Shown: positions 21,176-35,830 of the stretch, piece after piece
How positions within the stretch are numbered: position 1 is the first letter of the stretch
How the letters are laid out: each line of letters begins with the position of its first letter
NCBI GenBank assembly: GCA_033961575.1
Contig: CM066728.1
Span: 112,505,852 to 112,569,851 of the forward strand
DNA from: Aselliscus stoliczkanus
Lineage: Eukaryota; Chordata; Mammalia; Chiroptera; Hipposideridae
Direction of reading: 5' to 3'
DNA length: 64,000 bases
Translations under genes and position numbers: made by a program
Notes under the pieces: model-generated
Seen by the model: only the letters and a program-made list of their open reading frames with translations
Told to the model about the DNA's origin: nothing
Databases searched by the model: none

Positions 21176-24100
21176 GGGGCTGCCGGCAGGGGGGCAGCCA
21201 TCAGTCAGGCAGGGCGCCAGGGTTCTCCTGTCAGCGTCACCTCGGTTCCCGGTCGGACACCCCGATGATGCAGAGGCTCCGTTTTATGAGAAATGCGGAA
21301 AGAAAATGCACAGCCACGGAAGTCAGGCCCAGGCAGGCCTCGCCGCCTCCTGGCCGTGCAGGTGGCTCCAGGCCAGGCCAGCCTGCCCCCAGGTAAGGAG
21401 GTGCGGAGGGCCCTGCCGGAGGCCGTGTCCATGTGGAGCCCAGCACCCGGCAGCGAGGCCTGTCTGCAGTCCCTCCTCTGTGGCCACCTTGGCAGTGCCC
21501 GGGACTGGACGTGCTCCTCTGCCGGCCAAAGGCAATGCCCCAGGGCGGGAGGGTGGCCAGCAGGGTGTCCCACGGAAGGACACTGCGGGGAGGGGCAGGG
21601 AATCCGGCCTGCGGGTTCCAGGCTGGGGGCCAGCCTCCCGCAGCGCCCTCCTGCTGTCCTTGGCCTGAACGGAGCGCTGCGACTTCAGTCTCCCCGGCTG
21701 CGCTCCTTTTCCCCTCTCCCTTTCCTGGGGCTGGTGTGAGCGGATGCACCATTTCCACATGGCCCTGGCCTCCCTGTCACAGATACTTCAGGGTGTCAGC
21801 AACCCGCTGGGACCCCGGGGCCTCAGTTATGCACCACTGCCCTCTGGTGGACAGGCCGGGGCTCGCTGCAGCCCGACGCGGCTGGCAGTGCCCACACTCA
21901 GACCCAGGCCCCCGGGAGCAGCGCAGGCCCGCAGGCCCGGGCCACGGAGCCGGTATCCATGCAGAGTGGGCCGTGTGCTGCTCCTGCCTTTCGGGCAAGG
22001 ATGGGTTTGCATTGCTCTGTCCCATGTTATGCCAGATCCCCATGTCAGACGTTTACAAAACCGCTCTGGCTGTTTGTGGAAGGGAGACCAGGAGATCCCA
22101 CGATGGCGCACAGCCCGCCCACAGCAGGCGCATCACAGCCACCGGAGCTCCTGGAGCTATCTTACCCAACGCGAAGTGAAACGCTCCATTCCAATCAGCC
22201 CTCAGAGAGCCACGGCCGACCCGGGCGCGCAGGTGGCCCCGGGAGCCGGCCCCACGGTCTGTTTACGGGAGGCTGACCGTCCGGTGGCGACCAGGTGCGC
22301 TCTCTCTGCATCCTCTCCAGAAACCATCAAACCACAAATGGTTTTCACATTTATTACGTTATTACAATGAAATTAATGTCCATTTCCAATAAAGCTCTCC
22401 AGGATTCCAGCACAGTCACAACGCTGCCAGTGTGACAGACCCTCCCGGACAAAAGGCAAAACAGCTGCACAAGGCGGATCCAAGCAAACCTGAAAGGGAC
22501 CAGTTTCTCCCCCGACGGAATCTCCTCCGAGCCCTGGAGGACGCAGCTCTGTTTCTGGCGTCCCTCGCGTCTGGGTCACAGAAGCAGAGGACTGAGGAGG
22601 GGCTCCAAGCGGTCACGGGGGAGGCGGGCCCGGCTCACCCTGGCCCCCCCCACCCGCACCGAAGCGTCTGGGGCGGGGACCAGGCCCCTATCTTGAATGC
22701 CCCACGGCCATGCCCAGGTTTGGCCTGGGAGGGGAGCCCCGAGACTCAGCTTCCCAGTCCTTCTCTCTCCTCCAGGGGCCTCCTGCCCCTCCAAGGAGCC
22801 CCCCACTCCCACACCCACTCAATGCCCCCCCCGTATCTGCCCCTGAAACAACTTGGTGGCTTTTGTCCCCCTCTCCTGGACTCCAGAGCACCCCCTGCAA
22901 CCCACGAGACGGGGGGTCCTGACAGGGACAGGTCGGACCTCACAAGTTGGCCGCCGCACACCCAGCCCCTCCTGTCCCTGCTCACGTTTCATGAGGGCTT
23001 CGGCCTCCTTTCCCTGTCCACTCACGGTCTGCAATGATGTCTGTATTCGATGCCTGAAGGAGAACTGAGAGGGAATGTGAACCCAAAAAAAGTTAGGGTG
23101 CACTGTCCCCCAAACCTAGGCTCCCAGGCCGAGGCCAGCGTCCAGCACTGGACCCTGGTGACACTCCCAGGTGACAGGCATGTGGCCCAGGCAGCCTTGA
23201 GACCAGGAGCCCGGGCAGCCAGGTGGACACGGGTCCTAGGCTGGTCCCCCAAGGCCTCTGCCCTGCTCCCCATGTGCTGCCGCGGCGACACCAGAGACAC
23301 ACGTGTGCTGGGGCCGGCCACCTAAACAGAATTTCATTCAAACAGAACACCTCGGCTTCTGCTGGGGGATGTTGGACACATGTTTCCCGATTCATCGTCT
23401 GTCCCCAGTGGCTTCCCGAGCTTCAGGCATGGGCAGCCGCAAGCACACGCTGCCCCTCCTGATGCTGCCCCGCACCCACGTCGCTGGCCGCTCCTGATGT
23501 CCGAAGTCTGAAAACCACGAGCATCCATGCCTGGGCATGCATGGCATACGATGACGCTGCCGGCCAGTTAGCTCGATCCCAAAGGGGACGTGGCGCCCCC
23601 TCCCCTCATCAGCGTTATTACTGATCTCCTGGAGAAAGCTGAGACGAGGTGGGGTAGAAACTCACTTTGCTAAGAGTTTGCTCTAAAAATGATTCTTCGA
23701 CAAGACCATCAGTCAAGAATGCTCTCCTGCCACCCGTGCTTGTTACAATGCAGCCGTCACTGGGCATCTGCAGAGACCCGCGCAGCCCGGTGTGGGCGGC
23801 CGCTTCTCGCAGGGACGCCCGTGATGGCTGTGCCCATGGACCTGACCAGCTCAGGGCAGACATGCTGTCTTCCTTTCAGCTGCTAGGACTTTCATAGAGA
23901 CACTTGTGATTGGAGAATGGGCCTTTGACTAAGGGACATGTCGCTGGTGTTAAGGCTCCCGGAGCTGCCGCTAAGATGTCCTTCCCCAGGAGGCCTGGGG
24001 ACACAGATGTCAGGAGGGGAGGAGGGCGCCTGATGGCCTGGGCTGCGGCGGAGTCCGCTGCCAACGGCCCTCTGACTGCAGGCGGGCTCCCTGGGTGGCC

Positions 24101-26211
24101 ACGCAGCCGGGAGCTCCCTTAGCGGGCACAGACTGACACGTGTGAAACTGGTCGTTTTGGTGCAATAATGCATTTCCTCTTCGTAAAAGTCAAGTGGTTG
24201 TGATTTTTGCTTGTTTTCAGTGAACCTCAAAGAGGAAAGTGAGCCCACAGGGCCCGGGGAGCATAGGTCTGCAGAGAACAATCCCACCGAGCTCCCAGGG
24301 GTCCGGACGGCCTTAACAGCGGCTCCGGAGCGGCACCTGACCAGGCCTCCCGTTTGCTCACCTGTAAACCAGAGGGAACGGGGCAGGCTCGCAGGGCGCG
24401 TGGGGGACGCCAGTCCTGAGGTCAGCGCCCCACGGGACTCAGACACTGATTGTCCCTCAGAGCCGCATGAACGCACCACACACCCGAGAGGTGGGGCCGC
24501 CTCCGGGGCAGAGCCAGGCCTTCGCTGGGGGACCCCCATCTCCTCTGCTGTGCCCCTCCAGCTGAGGAAATACCGCGTTTGAATGCCCCCGCTCTAATGG
24601 GTTTTCATTTGCTTCTATTTGGCTTCAGAAATGTTATTTCCATTTTTATGTCTCAAGATTAACTGGTAGATGTAACCTTTTGACTTTCTTGTGCAAACTA
24701 CTCAAGTTCTTGTGTCTATTCCGACTTTTTCATGAAGCGGAGGGCTCCCCACTTCTCTCCTGGCTCCCCAAGGGGAGCCGTCCCACTGCACACTGTGGAG
24801 TCCCGGCCGAGGCGGGGGGCAGACACCGTCTCCACGTCAGCCCCAGGCGAGGCACCGGGTCTGAAGGGCAGCCCGGGTCCACGGAGCCCATCTGGCTGCA
24901 CACCTGAGGAAGGTCCCCCAACAGGCCCCTCCCTGAGCCTCCTGGGCAGTGGCCATGCAGTCCTGCCCTTTGTTCCACCCACTACTGGGATGTGAATTTG
25001 GGGGAGGTCACGTGAAGACAGGGACACAGGGAGGCATGTGAGCACGGAGGCAGACTGCAGTGACGTGCGTACACGGAGGCCAGCCGCCACCAGGAGCAGG
25101 GAGGGCCCGGGAGATGCTTCCTGTCTCCAGCGGGTCTGAGGACCGGAAGGCCCAGGGGACCTGACTTCAGGCCTCTGGCCCGTGCCGGAGGGTCCTGTCT
25201 GTCAGAAGCTCCGAGCCCCAGCGGCGGCAGTCTGTTAGGGCAGCCCCAGGCACGGCGCAGCTCTCGCTGCACTACCCAGTGTCTAAACTCAACTACCAGC
25301 GTCTGTGAGACCGAGAAACTATGGCACATGGTTCCCCCATCAAACCAGTGGTGGGAGCCCGGTACAGTGAGCGCAGGAGCCCCTCTCTATGTGGCGGGCC
25401 CTCTGACACCCCTGGCATGGCCAGGCAAAGAACTGGGGACTCAGGTACGCCCTTCGGGTGGCACTGAGCACAGGCCGTTACCCGGCAGTGACCTCGGCTC
25501 GACACCTGCGACTATCGCCACTGTCCACACACCCAGAGTGGAGGGCAGCTGGGGGGCGCTTCTCCCTGTGGGGGCAGATCTGTGACATCATGCGGGCGGT
25601 TCCCTGATGTCAGGGGCCCCACCCCCAAGCCACAGAGCCCTGCTGCAGCCCCCCAGACACCCCCTTGTCCAAGCACAGAGTGTGTGTGTGTGTGGCAGGG
25701 GGTGGGCCTGAGCCCTGTTTCTGTGGGAAAGTGCATTTTGATTTCCTACCAGTCTCGGGGACCAGTGATGCTCCGTGGGGGGAGGGCCAGGGCTCACTCC
25801 CCCGGATGACGTCATTCCAGACCCCACATCGCACACAAGGGTGCACAGAGCGGTCAGAGCGGGGGCCAGTCACAGCCACTGGCTCCGAGCGCCGCTGCGG
25901 CCTGGTCATTTACTGCAGACACGGTGTTTGGCCATACCGTTTCTAAGGAGAGCTCTAAGGCCGGAGGTCAGATGGCGGATGTGGGACACGGTGTGTGACC
26001 ACAGCTCCAGGTCTGGGAAGTGACAGCAGGTGGAACTGTAGCTGAAGAGACAACAGTAGAATTTCCTTCCCGTCTCTGTCACCCGCCCAGTGGTCACATG
26101 GATTAAAGGACACACCACAGAAGCACTGGCACGGCTGCGGGAGGGAGACCCTGCTTGAGTCCATGCTTCTAAGTGACACTTGTTTTCAAACGTCCGCTCT
26201 GTGAAAGGAAC
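21176..26211. other. Intergenic DNA downstream of NDUFS6
   Basis: GC-rich, CpG-moderate sequence with no recognisable repeats apart from short AT patches (22,330-22,400; 24,580-24,720). Many overlapping open frames, up to 248 residues, occur on both strands. None has a recognisable domain or a coherent exon structure. Confidence 0.4.
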
Positions 26212-26224
26212 ACACTTGAGAGGC

Positions 26225-26334
26225 CGTCCTGGACAAGAGGCTTTATTGGCACGGGACGCGCTCACACAGCCAAGCGTCTAGCCGCTTTACGCTGACACGT
26301 GACGGACACGGCTGAGGCCCAGGCGGCCGGCCGC
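26225..26334 (-). other. NDUFS6: NDUFS6 3' UTR with poly(A) signal
   Basis: About 100 bases follow the TAG stop (26,335-26,337). On the minus strand an AATAAA hexamer lies at 26,242-26,247 in the context CCAATAAAGCC. Cleavage is expected 10-30 bases further, around 26,215-26,232. The short 3' UTR fits a housekeeping respiratory-chain gene. Confidence 0.8.
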
Positions 26335-31772
<5,438 letters not shown>

Positions 31773-31780
<8 letters not shown>

Positions 31781-31835
31781 CTTGCGCGCTGACCCTTGAC
31801 CCGGCGCGTCGACGCGCCAGCGCAGCGCATGCGCA
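31773..31835 (-). promoter_or_regulatory. NDUFS6: NDUFS6 core promoter elements (YY1, DR1, NRF-1)
   Basis: Read on the minus strand: an NRF-1 palindrome GCGCATGCGCA (31,825-31,835), a nuclear-receptor direct repeat GGTCAAGGGTCA (31,790-31,801, DR1-like; ERR/PPAR/HNF4 type), and the YY1-type AAGATGGCGGC (31,773-31,783), which includes the start codon. No TATA box. YY1 at the initiator plus NRF-1 just upstream is the usual design of nuclear oxidative-phosphorylation promoters. Motifs are seen; binding is inferred. Confidence 0.65.
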
Positions 31836-31881
31836 CAGCCTCCCGCAGGCCCGGGAGGGCGGGGTTAGCGCGCCCCGGAGA

Positions 31882-31893
31882 CGCGCAGGCGCG
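31882..31893 (-). promoter_or_regulatory. Second NRF-1-like site
   Basis: CGCGCAGGCGCG at 31,882-31,893, close to the NRF-1 consensus, about 50 bases upstream of the first NRF-1 palindrome. It could serve NDUFS6 or both genes. Confidence 0.45.
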
Positions 31894-32059
31894 CTGCGAT
31901 CAGGCAGGTGCCACCTGCCAAGTGCGGCTGCGGGCCGGGCCTCCCCCGAGGAAGGCGGGAAGCAGCGACTCCTGCCCGGGGGAGCGCAGGGGAGCACGGC
32001 AAGGGCAGGTGTGCTGTTTGCATTCGGTCACGGCGGGTGGTGGGCACCTGAGTGGTCGC

Positions 32060-32320
32060 CATAAAAGCCTTTCCACTTCCCCGTGTGAAGTGTTTCCTAA
32101 TAAAATGCTGGAAGAAAAAAGATGTTTGACGGCAACCAGTCAGGACCATTGTTTATTTCCACTCGTCAGTTTCCTGGAGTATGATGCAATTCAAGCATGT
32201 GGTGTTTTCAGGATTTTATTTTGGCATTTAGTGTTGGTCCGTGTTTTAAATGTCTCCTTGGTTGTAACTTCTTTTTCCTTCTAGATAAATCTTTTCGTTC
32301 CCATTTTTGCATCCCCCCCA
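32060..32320. other. AT-rich segment between the two promoters
   Basis: About 260 bases of AT-rich sequence, including CCTAATAAAATGCTGG, interrupt the CpG island. No transposon ends or target duplications were recognised and there is no coding frame. It separates the NDUFS6 and MRPL36 promoter halves. Confidence 0.4.
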
Positions 32321-32464
32321 AGAGCGCCCCCAATGGTGGGGGGCGGGGGGCGTGCAGGGCTGGGGGCGCCGGGGCCCGGGGAAGGAGAGAGCGCGGGGCG
32401 CTCTCCGAACCCGGAGCCCGCGGGCCCTTAGCTCAGGCTGCGCGCCCGGCACCGCGGGGGCCGC

Positions 32465-32540
32465 CACGTGACCCCCGCCGCCATCTTTCTTCCTGGCAGG
32501 AGTCCTGGCGGCGGCGTCCCTGACGCACTGCGCAGGCGTG
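32465..32540 (+). promoter_or_regulatory. MRPL36: MRPL36 core promoter elements (E-box, YY1, ETS, NRF-1-like)
   Basis: In order on the plus strand: E-box CACGTG (32,465-32,470), YY1-type GCCGCCATCTT (32,477-32,487), an ETS-like CTTCCTGG (32,489-32,496) and NRF-1-like TGCGCAGGCGTG (32,529-32,540). No TATA box. Transcription probably starts near 32,480-32,500. Motifs are seen; the start site is inferred. Confidence 0.55.
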
Positions 32541-32582
32541 AGCGAGGCGCGCTGCCCGAAGGACCCGGCCGGTGCTTCTCAG
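32490..32582 (+). other. MRPL36: MRPL36 probable non-coding exon 1
   Basis: A donor-like CTTCTCAG|gtcagg at 32,582/32,583 lies downstream of the promoter motifs. It would pair with the strong acceptor ctctctcccgcag|atcccg at 33,320/33,321, giving a 738-base intron. The 5' limit is a guess from the YY1/ETS elements, and other donors in the island are possible. Confidence 0.4.
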
Positions 32583-33040
32583 GTCAGGCGTCCCCGGGGC
32601 TGGGGGTTCGGGGGACGGCGGGTGCAGGGTTCGGGGCTGCGTCGGAGCCCCCCGCGGGGCCGGGCTGCGGGAGGATGCGGCCCCGGGACTCTCGGCCTCA
32701 GTTTCCCCGGCGCGCCGCGGTCAGAGGTCGCGGGGCCGCCTGGGGCGGGATCCGTCCCGGCGTCGCGGGCGTGGGGGGGCCCCGCGGGTGGTGGGGCCGA
32801 GGCGCCCGGGGCCGGCGGGCGGCCTCCTCCGGGAAGGCCTGCGCTGCCCGCCGGGAACCCCGCCCCGGCCCCGCGCCGTCAGGGATGCCGGGCGCCGCCT
32901 TCCCGGGGAGCTAGCCGGCCGGCCCTGCCCCGCGCTGCCCGCCCCGCGCTTAGCGGGGTGCGGGGTCGGAGCCCCCGAGGAACGGGGGACCTCGCGAGCG
33001 AGGCTGCGGCCCCCACGTGGCCCGGAGCCGGGCGGGGCGG

Positions 33041-33113
33041 GGCTTCAGTGCGGCCGTCGCGGGGCGGGGCGGGGCTTCAGTGCGGCCGTCGCGGGGCGGG
33101 GCGGGGCTTCAGT
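33041..33113. repeat. 32-base GC-rich repeat, about 2.3 copies, in MRPL36 intron 1
   Basis: GGCTTCAGTGCGGCC starts at 33,041 and 33,073, and a partial copy starts at 33,105, giving a 32-base period with GGGGCGGGGCGG linkers. Each unit carries GC boxes. Confidence 0.9.
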
Positions 33114-33333
33114 GCGGCTGCGCAGGGGGCCGCGCCGGCAGCCGCCGGTTGTGCAGAGCGCGGGGCGTGCGCTCCGCAGCCTCGCGTGAGGCTCCCACAG
33201 CGGCGGCGCTCCCTGGGCTCCCTGCGCAGCCGCCCGAGGGTCCCCGCGAGCGTCAGGGGTCGCGCCGCCGCCCGTGAGCGGGGACAGGCGGCGGGGCGCT
33301 CACACCTCTCTCTCCCGCAGATCCCGCCGCGCC

Positions 33334-33609
33334 ATGGCGACGGCGCTGATCAGGACGGTGGTGGCCTCCGCGCTGCGCCCGCTGCTGCCCCCGAGCCGCT
33401 GCCTGGCGGCCCCCCGCGCGCTCCTGGCGCGGCCCCCGCCCGCCGCGGCCCCCGCCGCCTGGCCGCCCTCCTGCCTGCAGCCCGCCGTCGGCTTCAAGAC
33501 CAAGGGCGTCATCCGCAAGCGCTGCAGGGACTGCTACCGGGTGAAGAGGCGCGGGCGCTGGTTCATCTATTGCAAGACGAACCCCAAGCACAAGCAGCGG
33601 CAGATGTAG
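33334..33609 (+). CDS. MRPL36: Large ribosomal subunit protein bL36m, mitochondrial
   Basis: Nuclear-encoded zinc-ribbon protein of the large mitoribosomal subunit. The 91-residue frame starts at ATG 33,334 in a strong context (G at -3, G at +4), 13 bases after a ctctctcccgcag acceptor, so the coding sequence lies in one exon. A longer frame from an upstream GTG at 33,274 would begin inside the intron and is rejected. Residues 1-52 are Ala/Leu/Pro/Arg-rich and lack acidic residues, as in a mitochondrial presequence. Residues 53-91 are the bL36 domain with C64-x2-C67-x12-C80-x5-H86, the exact zinc spacing of bacterial L36, and end KHKQRQM as in human. Human is 103 residues; the shortening is in the presequence. 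Divergent from NDUFS6. Intact. Confidence 0.97.
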   Translation: MATALIRTVVASALRPLLPPSRCLAAPRALLARPPPAAAPAAWPPSCLQPAVGFKTKGVIRKRCRDCYRVKRRGRWFIYCKTNPKHKQRQM

Positions 33610-33690
33610 CGCCTTCGGCCGGGAAACCGCGTGCAGAGCCAGGGCTGTTCCCTTTTCAAAGGAAATAAAGTGTAAAAGTTCTGCGGCCTC
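33610..33690 (+). other. MRPL36: MRPL36 3' UTR with poly(A) signal
   Basis: AATAAA at 33,664-33,669, 55 bases after the stop codon, followed by a GT-rich stretch (GTTGGTGACC...) from 33,694. Cleavage is expected near 33,685-33,690. Confidence 0.85.
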
Positions 33691-34334
33691 ACGTTGGTGA
33701 CCGTCAGGGTCCGTGGACTGTGCCCTCCAGGCGTCTCGCCCTGTGTCCACATGTGGTGCAGCCAGAGCCCCACGTGGGAAGCGCATCGGTTTATCTCACG
33801 TTCAGGTGGAGTTAGCGCTCGGCCCAAAGCCAGGACTCGGGGAAAGCCTGTTTATCCCGCTACATCAAAATGCGAGTTCCTTAGGAAGAACTAGATTCCG
33901 GCGGGAAGGCGGCCCCGTGCGGTGGCCCTCAGCCCCGGCTGCGCTCAGCCACGCTGCCGCTGTCCCCGGATTCAAACTCGCCTGCACATCCCTGCTCTCA
34001 GGAGCAGGACAAAAGGCCTTGAGAGCAGTTTCATTGTTTCTGTGTGCAGGGGCCTGGGACATCAGTTACATGCTTCCCGTCCTGGGTGTGAGACGAGTGC
34101 ATGTGTGTGGCGTGCGTGTGCATGCATGTGTGAGCAAGAGGCCCCTCCTGCGGTGTGAGGACGGCAGAGCTCAGCCGTGGGGACAGCGGAAGGGTCCTGG
34201 TTCTGCTCGTTCCTGGTGTTGGGCCTTAGACAAGAAGCTTCTAGTGAAGCCTCAGAGTTTAAAGGGGCTGATTCTACTGCCCCCGCCCCCCACTTCTCCC
34301 AAAGGGTTCTTCTGAGAACCTGTTTCTCCGTCAC

Positions 34335-34410
34335 ACTTCTGCCATTAGCGGCTGCCACAGGGCCTGGTGCACAGTAGACACTCAGGGGCTTGCTGGACTT
34401 GAATGATGAT
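34335..34410 (+). repeat. Possible L2/MIR-class relic
   Basis: CACAGGGCCTGGTGCACAGTAGACACTCAGG...CTTGAATGATGATG resembles the ancient repeat phrase CAGGGCCTGGCACATAGTAGG...TGAATGAATGA. Short and diverged. Confidence 0.4.
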
Positions 34411-34590
34411 GCCTCCTGTACACAGGCAGCCCTTTCCCCATGTTCAGAACCCGCCCGCCCCCAAGGCCAAGCCCACAGCTTTGTCCTGAAGAGGTGGCTG
34501 ACGTCCCATCCACGGGAGCCCAGACGCCTCCAGCACTGGAGTACAGATGCAGAAGTCGGAGCTGGATTTGTCTAGGTCTCTAGCTGTCTC

Positions 34591-34640
34591 ATACACACAC
34601 ACCACACACACACACACACCACACACCACAAAAACACACT
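34591..34640. repeat. (CA)n microsatellite
   Basis: About 50 bases of CA with CCACA interruptions. Confidence 0.9.
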
Positions 34641-34954
34641 TCTCGATTATTTTCTCTCCGGTGAGGGTCTGGCCCTGCAGAGGGCACAGGGCTCATGGGA
34701 TGTGTCCACTGGGTAACTCTTGAGATCCTGAGGGACAGGCAGTTCTGGGTGTCGTGAAGCAAACAGTCCTGCGTCCACACAGCCCTGTGACTACTACTGG
34801 CAACCCGGAATTCTAACGGCCTTGAGGAATTTGCAAGCCATTCTCTTGATCTAAGGTCATAGCATGTGCTGACCAGGCCCTCCCAGTGCCCAATGGCCAG
34901 CATTTATAGCCCCACGATTCCAGCATGACGAAAGGTTTGCTTGGGTTGGGCAGC

Positions 34955-35135
34955 AAACTGGTTCATAGGCCAAGTCCAGCTCGGCACCCATTTGGAAAAG
35001 TTTCATTGCACAGCGGTCCTGTAGGTAGTGTCTGCCTCCCTCCCAGCTGCCAGGCCCAGATGTAGGTGAACAGCCGCAACAGCGACCATGTGGCCTGAGA
35101 AACCTATAATGTTTACTGTCTGGGTACAAATTTTA
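34955..35135 (-). repeat. Ancient interspersed repeat relic (hAT-like non-autonomous type)
   Basis: CAGCAAACTGGTTCATAGGCC, GGAAAAGTTTCATTGCACAGC, CAACAGCGACCATGTGGCC and CCTATAATGTTTACTGTCTGG follow in order the words of a common old mammalian repeat (GGGCCAGATAGTAAATATTTTAGG on the other strand). Family assignment is from memory. Confidence 0.5.
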
Positions 35136-35235
35136 GATGGAAAGTAAAGAAAAAATTAACTTGCTTCATTACTGTATTTCAAGTGTACTTTTTCAGTAAA
35201 TCATTTAGGAAAGAACAAGAAAGTGGTATTTTCCA

Positions 35236-35415
35236 GTGGCTGCTGTAACAAATTATCAGATTTGTGGCTGAAAGCAACAGAAATGTACCCTCCCAGCTAA
35301 TCCAGGATGACCTCATCTCAAGGTCCTTAACCTAATATCCATGAAGACCTGCTTCCAAATTAGGTCTCATTCTGAGCCATAAATGTGGGAGGGGTTGATA
35401 CTCAGTCCAACACAA
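35236..35415 (+). repeat. Ancient interspersed repeat relic, related to 6,645-6,780
   Basis: Contains CAGTGGCTGCTGTAACAAATTA, CTAATCCAGGATGACCTCATC and CTTCCAAATTAGGTCTCATTC. The second half shows the same word order as the relic near 6,700. Diverged, no coding content. Confidence 0.5.
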
Positions 35416-35830
35416 TGGATTTTCAAAAATATTCGTTTTAATTTCAGGTGTTAATAGATAACGTATTCGCTTTGTTCAAAGTACAGAAGTCTCCCTCTTG
35501 AGCCCCAGACTCAGTTTCTCTCCCCGGAAGCAAGCAGGATCCTCAGCTCGCGGAACACCTTCAGGCAAGTCCCCGTCGGCCCATTCCTCTCCACTCTGCA
35601 CACCTGTCCTAAACCTGGGACCCACCTGGACGGTGGCTCATGCCAGCAGCCACGGGGCATCCTTAGCCTCTCCCCAGGTCACTGTGCCCCTGGTTTCTTC
35701 AACAAGTTGGAATAGGATATTACTTTTGACTTAAGGCATTTTCCTGCATCTATATAAATTTTTTAAAATTTTCTCTTTCGTTATTAAATATATAAAGCAT
35801 TTTCTCCTATGTTGTAGTTAGTGGTTGAGA
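35416..35830. repeat. Possible degraded LINE 3'-end relic
   Basis: GTACAGAAGTCTCCCTCTTGAGCCCC...CTCAGTTTCTCTCCCCGG resembles an old L1-type 3' region, followed by AT-rich sequence. Weak; unique AT-rich DNA is the alternative. Confidence 0.3.

Larger units (their letters stand above)
33691..34954. other. Intergenic DNA downstream of MRPL36
   Basis: Unique sequence with a short TG-rich patch (34,090-34,135), a possible L2/MIR relic (34,335-34,410) and a CA repeat (34,591-34,640). No gene is supported. Confidence 0.4.

Noticed and set aside
1..26000. IRX4 exons
   Set aside because: Looked for the Iroquois homeodomain in the frames to the left of NDUFS6; none found. The gene probably lies beyond the window.
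33274..33333. N-terminal extension of MRPL36 from an upstream GTG
   Set aside because: It lies on the intron side of the ctctctcccgcag acceptor at 33,320. The ATG at 33,334 has a strong context and gives a normal presequence.
32538..33668. 376-codon plus-strand frame across the CpG island
   Set aside because: It reads MRPL36 in the wrong frame and runs through the intron. The bL36 domain is in another frame starting at 33,334.
33253..33786. 177-codon minus-strand frame opposite MRPL36
   Set aside because: Shadow of a GC-rich coding exon on the opposite strand; no homologue recognised.
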